DNA of 64,000 nucleotides. It comes from Pseudaminobacter salicylatoxidans. Its GTDB lineage: Bacteria; Pseudomonadota; Alphaproteobacteria; Rhizobiales; Rhizobiaceae. Below, piece after piece: positions 34,797-43,572 of this stretch. The notes under the pieces were generated by a model. It ran no database searches and was not told the DNA's origin. It saw only the letters and a program-made list of their open reading frames with translations. Positions within the stretch are counted from its first letter, which is position 1. Each line of letters opens with the position of its first letter. Position numbers and translations under genes: made by a program. The DNA is taken from the NCBI RefSeq assembly GCF_003148475.1, contig NZ_QGGG01000009.1, positions 159,588 through 223,587 of the forward strand, in the 5' to 3' direction.

Positions 34797-34854
34797 GCCG
34801 GACAGCTGGCGGCAGGGCGGGACGTTTCAGTTCCATCAGGCCGCCAGCACCGGC
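34797..34854 (+). promoter_or_regulatory. Stem-loop after the binding-protein gene
   Basis: GCCGG (34797) and GCTGGCGGC (34805) pair with GCCGCCAGC (34840) and CCGGC (34850), a 14-pair stem with a short internal loop, starting four bases after the stop. Such 3' stem-loops often protect binding-protein mRNA so that it outnumbers the permeases. No T run follows. Confidence 0.65.
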
Positions 34855-34912
34855 TTCTAACGGCCCGGAGCCTTCATGTCCGGGTCAACCAAACAATCCG
34901 GTTGCAATAAAT

Positions 34913-35659
34913 ATGGTCAATCAAAGCCTGAAGGCGAATTCCGTCACGGTGGAATTCGTCGGCCTGCGGGCGCTCGACAATGTCAGCCTCACGCTCAACC
35001 GGCGCGAGATTCTCGGCCTTATCGGACCGAACGGTTCGGGTAAGACGACACTCATCAATGTGCTCACCGGACAGGTGAAGCCGGTCTCCGGCACAGTCAC
35101 TTGCGACGGCGAGGACATCAGCGCATTGCTGCCGCGCGAAAGGGCGTTGCGCGGCATCCTGAGGTCGTTCCAGACCGTGCGCCTCTTCTCCAATCTTACG
35201 GTGGAGGAGAATATCGAGGTCGCTGCAATCGCCAAAGGCAGTTCGCGTCGCGCGGCCGGCAGGATCGTCGACCGTCTGCTGGAGGAGTTCTCGCTCGGGG
35301 CTTATCGTGCCGAGCTCGCCAGTTCGCTCAACTACGGCGACGAGCGCCGCGTCGAGATCGCCCGGGCGCTGGCGGCAGAGCCGAAATATCTGCTGCTTGA
35401 CGAACCCGCCGCCGGCATGAACGAGGACGAGTCGGCAACACTCATGCAGGTTCTCGCCCGCCTGCCGCAGGAGCGCGACCTCGGCATCATCATCATCGAC
35501 CACGACATGCCGCTCATCATGCGTCTGTGCCATCGCCTGCAGGCCATTGCTCAGGGAAAGACCATCGGAGAGGGCGGTGTGGACGAAGTGCGCCGCCTGC
35601 CGGCGGTGATCGAGGCCTATCTGGGCGCCGACGCTGTGGAATCTGAAGACCATGCTTGA
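34913..35659 (+). CDS. ABC transporter ATP-binding protein (LivG-like)
   Basis: A 248-residue ATPase: Walker A GPNGSGKTT, signature LNYGDERRVEIARAL, Walker B YLLLDEPAAGMN and DHDM with the switch histidine. The AAGMN after Walker B is typical of LivG proteins. The ATG at 34913 is used; a longer frame upstream runs through the end of the binding-protein gene and the stem-loop. It overlaps the next ATPase gene by eight bases. Confidence 0.9.
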   Translation: MVNQSLKANSVTVEFVGLRALDNVSLTLNRREILGLIGPNGSGKTTLINVLTGQVKPVSGTVTCDGEDISALLPRERALRGILRSFQTVRLFSNLTVEENIEVAAIAKGSSRRAAGRIVDRLLEEFSLGAYRAELASSLNYGDERRVEIARALAAEPKYLLLDEPAAGMNEDESATLMQVLARLPQERDLGIIIIDHDMPLIMRLCHRLQAIAQGKTIGEGGVDEVRRLPAVIEAYLGADAVESEDHA

Positions 35660-36356
35660 GATCGAAGGGATCGAACTGCGCTACGGCGCCGTCAAGGCGG
35701 TACGCGACGTCAGCCTGCGGATGGAGCAGGGGGAACTGGTCACGCTGCTGGGCGCGAATGGCGCCGGCAAGTCGTCCACGCTGAAATCCATCGCCGGTGT
35801 CCTGAAACCGGCGCGGGGTACGATCCGGCTCGATGGGCAGGATATTTCCGGGCTGTCGCCAGAACAGCTCGTGCGCCGGGGTGTGGCAATGGTGCCTGAA
35901 ACACGCGACGTTTTCCCCGATCTGACTGTCGAGGAAAACCTTCAGCTCGGTGCTTTCTGCCGCCGCAGGGATACGCGCGGTGTTGCGGCCAGCCGCGAAC
36001 GAATGTTCGATCTTTTCCCGCTGCTTGCCGAGCGCACCCGCCAGCCGGCCGGAACGCTGTCCGGTGGCCAGCAGCAACAGCTCGTCATCGCGCGCGCCAT
36101 GATGTCCGATCCCCGGCTGCTGCTTCTCGACGAGCCCTCGCTCGGTCTCGCGCCCGTGATCGTTGACCGCATTTTCGAAATGATCGTGGAACTGCGTCAA
36201 TCCGGCGTGACGATTCTGCTGGTGGAACAGAACGCCACCAAGGCGCTCAAGATCAGCGACCGCTCCTATGTGCTGTCGCTCGGCCGCGTCGCGGCATCTG
36301 GCACTTCGGACGACATCGCCGCGCGTTCCGACCTGAAATCGATCTATCTGGGGTGA
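35652..36356 (+). CDS. ABC transporter ATP-binding protein (LivF-like)
   Basis: A 234-residue ATPase with Walker A GANGAGKSS, signature LSGGQQQQLVIARAM and Walker B LLLLDEPSLGLAP, the last being the LivF hallmark. MVPETRDVFPDLTVEENL is the Q-loop segment. It pairs with the LivG-like subunit under the two permeases, and its stop is four bases from the next ATG. Confidence 0.92.
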   Translation: MLEIEGIELRYGAVKAVRDVSLRMEQGELVTLLGANGAGKSSTLKSIAGVLKPARGTIRLDGQDISGLSPEQLVRRGVAMVPETRDVFPDLTVEENLQLGAFCRRRDTRGVAASRERMFDLFPLLAERTRQPAGTLSGGQQQQLVIARAMMSDPRLLLLDEPSLGLAPVIVDRIFEMIVELRQSGVTILLVEQNATKALKISDRSYVLSLGRVAASGTSDDIAARSDLKSIYLG

Positions 36357-36360
36357 CGCC

Positions 36361-37251
36361 ATGGCGGTCTATGTACAGTTCCTGATCGACGTGCTGAGTC
36401 TCGGCAGCCTCTATGCGCTGATGGCGCTCGGGCTGGTCATCGTCTACGGCATCCTCAAGTTGGTGAACTTCGCGTATGGCGAACTCATCATGGTCGCGGG
36501 CTATTCGCTGTTCCTGCTCGGCGGCACGCCGCTTCCCTGGCTGGTGATGGCGGCAATCGCCGTGCTGATGGCCATCGGGGCCGGTATCGCCACCGAATAC
36601 GCCGCCTTTCGCCCGGTGCGTTCCAAATCTGTGACGGCGGTGCTCATTACCTCCTTCGCTTTCTCGACCTTGCTGCAGAACGCGGCGTTGCTCTTCATCT
36701 CGCCGCGCGCCCGCACCGTGCCGCTCCCGGACATCTTCTCCGATACCGTGGTGCTGGGGGGCGCGACCATTCCGTTGCGTAACATCCTCACCATCGTAGC
36801 AGCCGCGATAATGCTCGCGATCTTCTCCTTCATCATGAAGAAGACCGTTCTGGGTTTGGCGATGCGCGCTGCCGCCACCAAGTTCACCATGGCGCGGATG
36901 CTGGGCATTCCGGCCAATCTGGTCATCACCTCTGCCTTTGCGCTGAGTGGCCTGCTGGCTGGTGTGGTTTCGCTGTTCTGGCTTGGCCGCATTGGCTCGG
37001 TCGTGCCGGGTATCGGCCTCGAGCCGCTGTTGGTCGCCTTCATCGCCACCGTCATCGGCGGCATGCGCAGCCTGCAGGGCGCGGTGGTTGGCGGGTTCCT
37101 GCTGGCGCTCATCGTCACAACCTTCAACTATTCGCTCCCGCCCGAGCTTCTCAAATTCCGTGATGCTTTCACCTTCTCGCTCGTCATCCTGATTCTGCTG
37201 TGGCGTCCTGACGGGCTGATCAAGGGGCCGGCAACGGGCCAGCGCACCTGA
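36361..37251 (+). CDS. Branched-chain-type ABC transporter permease (LivH-like)
   Basis: A 296-residue inner-membrane permease with about eight helices. Near the N-terminus LGSLYALMALGLVIVYGILK and NFAYGELIMVAGY are typical of LivH; the EAA-like loop KFTMARMLGIPANLVI follows in the C-terminal half. It forms the channel with the next gene product. Confidence 0.92.
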   Translation: MAVYVQFLIDVLSLGSLYALMALGLVIVYGILKLVNFAYGELIMVAGYSLFLLGGTPLPWLVMAAIAVLMAIGAGIATEYAAFRPVRSKSVTAVLITSFAFSTLLQNAALLFISPRARTVPLPDIFSDTVVLGGATIPLRNILTIVAAAIMLAIFSFIMKKTVLGLAMRAAATKFTMARMLGIPANLVITSAFALSGLLAGVVSLFWLGRIGSVVPGIGLEPLLVAFIATVIGGMRSLQGAVVGGFLLALIVTTFNYSLPPELLKFRDAFTFSLVILILLWRPDGLIKGPATGQRT

Positions 37252-37265
37252 CAGGCACCAAGACA

Positions 37266-38285
37266 ATGAACAACAGCAAGCTGATCACCTTCGTTGCGAT
37301 CGTCATTCCGGTCCTGGCCGTCATGCTGGCCGCGCGCTTCCTGGGCTTCCCGGTATTCGAACGCATTGCCACCCTGCTCTTCATCAACATGATCCTTGTG
37401 CTCGGGCTTCAGGCGTTCATGGGCAATTCGGGCATCCTGTCCTTCGCCCATATCGCCTTCATGGGTATTGGCGCCTACACATCGTCACTGTTCACCATCC
37501 CGCTGCAGATGCGCGGTATGGTGCTGCCCGACCTTTATCCGGTGTTGAAACCGATCCTGCTCAGCCCCTATGCCGCGATTGCGGTGGGTGCCGTGGCGGC
37601 CATGCTGGTCGCGGCGCTGGTGGCCTATCCGCTGATGCGGCTTTCCGATGCCGCAGCCGTCATTACCTCCTTTGCGCTTCTGGTGGTCATGCACACCATC
37701 ATGGTCAACTGGAGCGAAGTGACCAACGGTCCGCGCACCCTGTTCGGGGTGCCGAAGGCTACCACGATCTATCTTGCGGCCGGGGGCGCGATCCTGGCCG
37801 CATTGGTGGCGCTGTATTTCAAGGAATCGCGGACCGGCCTCTTGCTGCGGGCCGTGCGCGACGACGAGATCGCTGCCGGCGCCATGGGGGCGAACCTGTC
37901 TCTCCTGCGCTGGAAAGGCTTCGTGCTTAGCGCCCTGTTTGCCGGTTTTGCCGGCGGGCTGTGGGCACATTTCATCACCTCCTACCAACCGTCGGCTTTT
38001 TACCTGAAGGAAACCTTCGTCATCCTCGGCATGCTGGTCATCGGCGGCGCGGGCACGGTATCCGGCGCGGTGCTGGGCACCTTTGTCGTTACCTTCGCCT
38101 TCGAGGCCCTGCGCGCCACCGAAAACGCGCTCAACAGCTCGTCCGTGTTTCCCTGGCAGCTCGTCGGCCTGACCGAGATCGTGCTGGCGCTGGCCATGAT
38201 CGCTGTGCTGGTGCTGCGGCCAGGCGGGTTGATCGAGGCCGAGGAGTTCGGCGCCACCTGGCGGAAATGGCGACGCCGCGGTTGA
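37266..38285 (+). CDS. Branched-chain-type ABC transporter permease (LivM-like)
   Basis: A 339-residue permease with about nine helices. GNSGILSFAHIAFMGIGAYT and the loop DDEIAAGAMGANLSLLRWKG are LivM landmarks, and GAGTVSGAVLGTFVV follows. It begins 14 bases after the LivH-like gene and is followed after 46 bases by the cysteine hydrolase gene. Confidence 0.92.
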   Translation: MNNSKLITFVAIVIPVLAVMLAARFLGFPVFERIATLLFINMILVLGLQAFMGNSGILSFAHIAFMGIGAYTSSLFTIPLQMRGMVLPDLYPVLKPILLSPYAAIAVGAVAAMLVAALVAYPLMRLSDAAAVITSFALLVVMHTIMVNWSEVTNGPRTLFGVPKATTIYLAAGGAILAALVALYFKESRTGLLLRAVRDDEIAAGAMGANLSLLRWKGFVLSALFAGFAGGLWAHFITSYQPSAFYLKETFVILGMLVIGGAGTVSGAVLGTFVVTFAFEALRATENALNSSSVFPWQLVGLTEIVLALAMIAVLVLRPGGLIEAEEFGATWRKWRRRG

Positions 38286-38331
38286 CACGGCGGCTCACCG
38301 ATTTCACCCACCCGTTCATTTGGAGACTGTC

Positions 38332-39012
38332 ATGAACTGGAAGACGAACTATCGCTCGTTCTACTATCAGGGAGCCCCGGAGCCGGAAGACATCGTCCTC
38401 GACCCGACCGAGACCGCGCTTCTGGTGGTCGATGTGCAGAGCACCTATCTCGTGCCCTCGGAGGATCCGGTTCAGCGCGATCGCTGGGAGCCGTTCCGGG
38501 AGCGTATGAACGACGTCGTCATCCCCAACATCGCCAAGCTGGTAGCCGCCAGCCGCGAACAGGGTGTCGAGGTGATGTTTGCCCGCATCGCTTGCATGAA
38601 GAACGATGGCCGCGATCGCTCGCTGAGCCAGAAGAAGCCGGGCTGGAACTACCTGCTGCTGCCCAAGGACAGCGAGGAATCGAGGATCGTTCCCGAACTG
38701 GAGCCGCAGGGCGACGAGATCGTGTTCTGCAAGACGACTGACAGTGCGCTGACCGGCACCAATATGCGCCTCATCCTGCAGAACATGGGCGTGAAGAATG
38801 TGATCGTCGTCGGCATCTTCACCGACCAGTGCGTTTCGTCCACGGTGCGCAGCCTTGCCGACGAAAGCTTCAATGTCGTGGTCGTGGAAGACTGCTGCGC
38901 GGCCGCCACCAAACAGTTGCACGATAACGAACTGGAGATCATCAACATGATCTACTGCCATGTCGCCTCTTCGCAGGAGACGCTGGGCTTCCTCGAAGCC
39001 ACAAAGGGCTGA
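38332..39012 (+). CDS. Cysteine hydrolase, isochorismatase fold (amidase-like)
   Basis: A 226-residue cytosolic hydrolase. The triad is visible: D34 in LLVVDVQ, K134 in VFCKTTDSA and nucleophile C167 in GIFTDQCVSSTVR, the last with the cis-peptide turn. This set matches amide-cleaving members (biuret, ureidoacrylate or N-carbamoylsarcosine hydrolases), not true isochorismatases that lack the cysteine. The ATG at 38332 follows GGAG; a TTG at 38320 is less likely. As the last gene of the transporter operon it probably hydrolyses the imported amide. Confidence 0.88.
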   Translation: MNWKTNYRSFYYQGAPEPEDIVLDPTETALLVVDVQSTYLVPSEDPVQRDRWEPFRERMNDVVIPNIAKLVAASREQGVEVMFARIACMKNDGRDRSLSQKKPGWNYLLLPKDSEESRIVPELEPQGDEIVFCKTTDSALTGTNMRLILQNMGVKNVIVVGIFTDQCVSSTVRSLADESFNVVVVEDCCAAATKQLHDNELEIINMIYCHVASSQETLGFLEATKG

Positions 39013-39031
39013 TGTCCGCAAAGCTCGTCAA

Positions 39032-39057
39032 CGCCTGCCCCAGAAACGGGGCGGGTG
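39032..39057 (+). terminator. Terminator hairpin between convergent cysteine hydrolase and glutamine-synthetase-like genes
   Basis: CGCCTGCCCC and GGGGCGGGTG pair over ten positions (two G-U pairs) around AGAAAC, and TTCGTTC follows on the plus strand. It starts 20 bases after the hydrolase stop. The T tract is short, so efficiency is uncertain. Confidence 0.6.
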
Positions 39058-39062
39058 TTCGT

Positions 39063-40385
39063 TCAGTAAAGTGTGCGATAGGTCTCGCGCAGGCCATCTT
39101 CGTCAAGGCTTTCGCCGATTTCCGCTTCCGTGCGCTTCACCGCAAGGAACGTGTCGAGGAGCGGGCGTGGGAACCATTTCCTTGCAGCAGCATCGGCCTC
39201 CAAATGCGTAAGCGCCTGTGACAGGCTCGCCGGCAGGCGCTCCAGCCCATGATATTGACGCTCCGTCTCCGAAAGCTCTTCCGGATTGGTCGAGGCCAGC
39301 GGCGGTAGTTTGTAGTCGTTGCGCAACCCTTCCAACCCGGCGCGGATGAGGGTAGCCAGCGCCAGATAAGGATTGGCGGTAGCATCCGCGGCTCGGAACT
39401 CGATGTTGAGTTGATCGGCTGGCGCGCGCTTCGACATTGCGAGGACCGGGCAGACGCGCAGCGTTGCCTCGCGGTCCTGATCGGCAAGCCATGTATAGGA
39501 CGCGCTCCAGCTATATGGCTTCAGCCGCTCATAAGAGGCGGGGCTGGAAGCGGTGAAGGCGGTGAGCGCCGGCAGGTGACGCAGGACGCCGGCGCAGAAG
39601 TGCGCGGCTTCCGGTGACAGCCTTGCTGGCCCGTCGGTGTCATAGGTTCGCGCATGTCCTTCGCAATCCGTCAGGCTGAAATGAATGTGCACTCCGCTAC
39701 CCGAATGGCCTGCGTAGGGTTTTGGTGCGAAACTGGCCCGCTGGCCCAGATTGTGCGCCAGCTCCCGGACGATCTCGCGCACCGCAACGGCCTGATCGGC
39801 AGCGGCAACCGGAGCCGAGGGGGCAATGCTGATCTCCAACTGTCCGGGGCCGAGTTCGGCCAGAATGGTTTCCGGCCGCAATCCGGCCTCGCGCAGCCCG
39901 GCCACCAGCTGTGGGGCGAACGTGCCGGAGCGCCGCAGGGCTGAAAAAGCCAGGGGGTGATCGTGCTCCTCTTCAGCTCTCAGCAGGTAGAACTCCTGCT
40001 CGAAAGATACTCTCAGCCTCAGACCGGCCTCGGCTTCCAACGCGGCCGCGGCTTGCCGCAGCGCGTGGCGCGGACAGGCTGCCCATGGGCTGCCGTCGAT
40101 CTCCACAAGGTCGCCGATCACCATGTCGAACGGAATGTCGCCGCCGGTGGCATGGGTCAGAAAGCGTGCACCGAAATCGGGGATCAGGCGCAGATCACCG
40201 GATGACTTCCAGATATTGGGGGTGGAAAGCCTGCCGAACGCAGTCAGCGAGAGGTTCGACTGGATCCAGCCCACGCCAGTCGCCGCGGTACCTTCGACAT
40301 CAGTCGTCGCGACGAAGCGCCCGCGCGTGACGGCGGCCAGATCGGTCGTGACGATGCCGGTGAGGGGTTCGAGGGTGCCAGACAT
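39063..40385 (-). CDS. Glutamine-synthetase-family ligase (gamma-glutamylamine synthetase-like)
   Basis: A 440-residue member of the glutamine synthetase superfamily. RVSFEQEFYLL gives the first metal glutamates, ILAELGPGQLEISIAP the second set, GSGVHIHFSL the ATP-side histidine, and LNIEFRAADATANPYLALA the substrate arginine region. No adenylylation loop as in GlnA is apparent, so it likely joins glutamate to an amine (PuuA/GlnT type) rather than ammonia. The ATG at 40385 follows TTGGAGGC. It is convergent with the amidase operon and divergent from the LacI gene; a role in handling an amine from the amidase route is inferred. Confidence 0.82.
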   Translation of the reverse strand: MSGTLEPLTGIVTTDLAAVTRGRFVATTDVEGTAATGVGWIQSNLSLTAFGRLSTPNIWKSSGDLRLIPDFGARFLTHATGGDIPFDMVIGDLVEIDGSPWAACPRHALRQAAAALEAEAGLRLRVSFEQEFYLLRAEEEHDHPLAFSALRRSGTFAPQLVAGLREAGLRPETILAELGPGQLEISIAPSAPVAAADQAVAVREIVRELAHNLGQRASFAPKPYAGHSGSGVHIHFSLTDCEGHARTYDTDGPARLSPEAAHFCAGVLRHLPALTAFTASSPASYERLKPYSWSASYTWLADQDREATLRVCPVLAMSKRAPADQLNIEFRAADATANPYLALATLIRAGLEGLRNDYKLPPLASTNPEELSETERQYHGLERLPASLSQALTHLEADAAARKWFPRPLLDTFLAVKRTEAEIGESLDEDGLRETYRTLY

Positions 40386-40742
40386 GTTGCCTCCAACGGA
40401 TATGGCTGCGACACCGATCCGCCAGGAGGGCGGCGGATCGAAGCAACCGACTCCAGCCTGCTTCGACTAGCGTATCCGCGATGGAATCGGAATCTCTTTC
40501 AGACGTCCTGTGACAAATCGGATGTCGAAGGGAAGGTCTTTGGCGGTCCGTTACCCACGTACACGCTTTCGGTCGGAAGGTCCGCACCCGCAGTCCGATC
40601 CGGTGTGTGCTTTTTTGAGCTGAATTTAGAATCCAGACACCAGAGATAATCAGCAGCGACGGCGGCCCTTGCCGGGTGCTTGACGAGGCGATGAAAGTGG
40701 TGTTAAACGTTTTACAGTAAAACGTTTAACAGATGTGATATC
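40386..40742. promoter_or_regulatory. Divergent intergenic region with LacI-type operator
   Basis: These 357 bases hold no gene and carry the promoters of the glutamine-synthetase-like gene (minus) and the LacI gene (plus). The right end has a TTGACG box (40680-40685) and a weak TTAAAC -10 (40703-40708) that lies inside the operator listed next. Confidence 0.6.
40702..40730 (+). promoter_or_regulatory. LacI-family operator, perfect 14-base inverted repeat
   Basis: GTTAAACGTTTTAC and GTAAAACGTTTAAC are perfect complements separated by one base. Each arm contains AAACGTTT, the core recognised by many LacI-family regulators, so two sites are fused back to back. It lies 13 bases before the GTG start of the LacI gene and overlaps the predicted -10 box, which suits autorepression. 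Confidence 0.88.
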
Positions 40743-41813
40743 GTGGACCGCAAGCGAGTGACAATCAAGGACGTTGCAGCCAGGGCGGGTGTTTCCATCG
40801 CCACGGTCTCTAACGTCTTCAGCGGCACCAAGCCGGTGAATCAGGAGTTGCGCGAACGCGTCGAGAAGGCCGCGCGCGAGCTTTCCTACCAGCTCGACCG
40901 CGCCGCTTCGCAGCTCCGCTCCGGTCAGGCACGCGTCGTCGGTGTGCTCGTCCCGGATCTGGACGACGTCTTCTTCACCTCGCTGGTTTCGCGCATCGAG
41001 GTCATGGCGATGAAGGACGGTTATGATGTCATCGTCGCCAGCTCGCGCGATGATGTGGAGCTCGAGCAGTCACGCCTGCGGGCGCTGCTGGGCTGGCGTC
41101 CGTCCGGCCTGATCGCTGTGCCGTGTTCCGATGTCGCGCCGGCCCTGTTGCGCAGTGAAGCCGACCGCTTGCCGATGGTGTTCGCCGACCGTGTTGCGCC
41201 GGAAGGGTCTTTCGTCGATACCGTGGCCATCGACAATCGCGAAGCCGGCGAGATCGCCGCGCGGCATCTCATGGAGCTCGGTCATCGCGAAATCGTTCTG
41301 GCCGCTTCGAGCCTGGAGATTTCCCCCATCCGCGAACGTGTTCGCGGTGTCAGCGAGATGTTGCACAAAACCATTGGCGCTGCACCTGTTGTCCTGGAGC
41401 TTACCTCCAATGGCGAGCGCGGGGCCGAGATCTTTTCCGGCTGGCTTGAACGCAATGAACGCCCTTGCGCGGTCATCGGGCTTACCAACGTCACGACCTT
41501 GAGCGCGCTTTCGGCGCTGGCTAGGCGCCAGATCGACATTCCCGATCCCGTATCCGTTATAGGCTTCGACGACTATCCGTGGATGAGCGCGCGCAAGACG
41601 GGGCTTACCGCCATTCGCCAGCCGATTGAGGAGATGGCCGGCGTCATCTGGGAGCGGCTCAGCAGGCGCATGTCGGGCGACAGGTCGCCGGCTTGCCCGA
41701 CAGTGCTCAAGACCAGCCTGCAAGTGCGCGATTCCGTCCGAGCCGTCATCGGGCAAGGGCCGGAGGAGCCGCAGCGTGCGCCATCGGCCGAAATACTCAA
41801 GGCGGCACAATAG
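40743..41813 (+). CDS. LacI-family transcriptional regulator
   Basis: A 356-residue regulator. The N-terminal helix-turn-helix (about 6-32: VTIKDVAARAGVSIATVSNV) is followed by the hinge helix and a sugar-binding type I periplasmic-like domain (VVGVLVPDLDDVFFTSL, then VIGFDDYPWMS). The GTG at 40743 starts MDRKRVTIKDV. It directly precedes the polyol transporter operon (35 bases to the first permease), and the palindrome upstream suggests that it represses the whole operon until a sugar alcohol or derived sugar binds. Confidence 0.92.
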   Translation: MDRKRVTIKDVAARAGVSIATVSNVFSGTKPVNQELRERVEKAARELSYQLDRAASQLRSGQARVVGVLVPDLDDVFFTSLVSRIEVMAMKDGYDVIVASSRDDVELEQSRLRALLGWRPSGLIAVPCSDVAPALLRSEADRLPMVFADRVAPEGSFVDTVAIDNREAGEIAARHLMELGHREIVLAASSLEISPIRERVRGVSEMLHKTIGAAPVVLELTSNGERGAEIFSGWLERNERPCAVIGLTNVTTLSALSALARRQIDIPDPVSVIGFDDYPWMSARKTGLTAIRQPIEEMAGVIWERLSRRMSGDRSPACPTVLKTSLQVRDSVRAVIGQGPEEPQRAPSAEILKAAQ

Positions 41814-41848
41814 CAAGCGGGACGGTCGTAAAGGCCGGGAGGATCAAT

Positions 41849-42724
41849 TTGCGTTCCAGAAGCATCACCAGCCTCGTGCCCCTGCTCGCGCCGGTTCATA
41901 TCCTGATCCTGAGCGTGATCGTGCTGCCGTCGATCTATGTGGTCTGGCTGAGCCTCAATGCCTCCAGCTTTGGACAGGAGCCGACCTTCGTCGGGCTGCG
42001 CAACTATATAGACACGATCTCGGACCCGGCCTTCCGAAGCGCTCTCTGGAACACGGTGGTGCTGGTGGTGGTGGCCGTCCATGTCGAACTGGTGATCGGG
42101 CTTGGAATGGCGCTGCTCTTTGCCAGCGGCCTGCCGTTCCGGCGCGTTTTGCTGGTGGCGGTGCTGGCGCCCTATGCGGTGAGCGAGGTGATCGCGGTGG
42201 TGATGTGGCGCTTTCTGTTCGATCCGGATGTCGGTCCGGTGACGCAGGCGCTGCTATCGCTCGGATTGCCGACGCTGGACTGGTCGTTCGAGCCGTCACA
42301 CGCGATGATCCTGATCGCACTGCTTACCATCTGGCTGCATCTGCCGTTTACCTTCATCATCCTCTATGCCGCGCGGCTGGCAATCCCCGCCGATCTCTAT
42401 GAGGCGGCGCGCATCGATGGCGCCACGCCGTGGCAGGCCTTCAGGCGGGTGACGTTGCCACTCCTCGGACCGGCGGTGATCGTGGCGCTTTTGTTCCGCT
42501 ATATCTTCGCGTTCCGCATCTTCTCCGAGGTCTGGCTGCTGACCCAGGGCGGACCGGCACGCTCGACCGAGGTCGTCGCGGTTTATCTCTATCAGGAAGC
42601 CTTCAGCTACAACGCCTTCGGCTCGGCTGCCGCCACCGCGTGGATCATGGTGCTGGCATCGCTGTTGCTGGCTTCCGGCTATGTGTTCATTCTCCGCCGG
42701 CAGGTGGCCGCCAATGCGCGCTAA
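41849..42724 (+). CDS. CUT1 sugar/polyol ABC transporter permease (MalF/UgpA-like)
   Basis: A 291-residue permease with six helices. The EAA loop reads LYEAARIDGATPWQAFRRVTLP (seen as EAARIDGATPWQAFRRV), typical of CUT1 systems. I chose TTG 41849, six bases after GGGAGG; the longer frame upstream lies inside the LacI gene. It is the first transport gene of the operon and overlaps the second permease by 11 bases. Confidence 0.88.
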   Translation: MRSRSITSLVPLLAPVHILILSVIVLPSIYVVWLSLNASSFGQEPTFVGLRNYIDTISDPAFRSALWNTVVLVVVAVHVELVIGLGMALLFASGLPFRRVLLVAVLAPYAVSEVIAVVMWRFLFDPDVGPVTQALLSLGLPTLDWSFEPSHAMILIALLTIWLHLPFTFIILYAARLAIPADLYEAARIDGATPWQAFRRVTLPLLGPAVIVALLFRYIFAFRIFSEVWLLTQGGPARSTEVVAVYLYQEAFSYNAFGSAAATAWIMVLASLLLASGYVFILRRQVAANAR

Positions 42725-43547
42725 AACCCTCCTTACAGGCATTGGCAAGACTGTCGCCGTTTGCGTGATCCTGCTGTGGTCGCTCGTGCCGATCGGCTTC
42801 ATCGTCATGTCTTCGCTGAAGCCCGGTGCGGACATCTTCGCGGTGCCGCCCAAATACATCTTCGAGCCGACCTTGCAGCACTATGCCGAGCTGTGGACCC
42901 GGTGGGGCGTGTTCTTCCAGGGGCTGATCAACAGCACGGTCATTACCGCCGGGGCGACGGCACTTGCGGTGGTGGCCAGCACCTGCGCCGGCTATGTCTA
43001 TTCGCGCAACAGCAGCCGTCTTCTCAACGCCAGCGTGCTGTCCCTGATCGTAGTGCGGCTGATCCCGCCAATCGTCGTCACGCTGCCGCTGTTTCCCATC
43101 GTCAACGCGCTGAAGCTCAACGACACGCACATCGTGCTGATGGTCCTCTATGCAACCTTCTTCGTGTCACTCGGCACGGTGCTCATGCGCACCTTCATCG
43201 ACCAGATTCCCCGCGAGCTGGATGAGGCGGCCGAGATCGACGGCGCGGGACGGCTGACCATCCTGCGGCGCGTGATCGTGCCGCTCGCATCGCCGGGCAT
43301 CCTGGCGGTGGCGGTGTTCGTGGTCGTCTTCGCGTGGAACGAATTCCTGTTCGCCTTCATCTTTACGGCCACCCGGGCCAAGACGGCGCCACTGGTAATC
43401 TCCGAAATGCTCGGCTCCATCGACGGTGTCGATTGGGGAATCCTGTTCGCCGCATCGACCGTGCAGCTCGCGCCGGTCCTGCTCTTCGTCATCTTCATGA
43501 ACCGCTACCTCGTTGCCGGTCTCACCGCTGGCGCAACCAAGGGATAA
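42714..43547 (+). CDS. CUT1 sugar/polyol ABC transporter permease (MalG/UgpE-like)
   Basis: A 277-residue permease. Six helices and the EAA loop ELDEAAEIDGAGRLTILRRV fit the MalG type. The ATG at 42714 overlaps the previous stop by 11 bases, so translation is coupled. With the preceding gene it forms the membrane channel; the ATPase is encoded further down at 48093. Confidence 0.9.
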   Translation: MRAKTLLTGIGKTVAVCVILLWSLVPIGFIVMSSLKPGADIFAVPPKYIFEPTLQHYAELWTRWGVFFQGLINSTVITAGATALAVVASTCAGYVYSRNSSRLLNASVLSLIVVRLIPPIVVTLPLFPIVNALKLNDTHIVLMVLYATFFVSLGTVLMRTFIDQIPRELDEAAEIDGAGRLTILRRVIVPLASPGILAVAVFVVVFAWNEFLFAFIFTATRAKTAPLVISEMLGSIDGVDWGILFAASTVQLAPVLLFVIFMNRYLVAGLTAGATKG

Positions 43548-43572
43548 GCCAATGTCTGTCAGGGAGGAAAAC

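Noticed and set aside
38332..39012. True isochorismatase (siderophore synthesis)
   Set aside because: The Asp-Lys-Cys triad with FTDQC is complete and no siderophore genes are near, so an amide hydrolase is preferred.
39063..40385. Housekeeping glutamine synthetase GlnA
   Set aside because: Divergent sequence, no GlnA-like adenylylation loop, and an isolated catabolic context.
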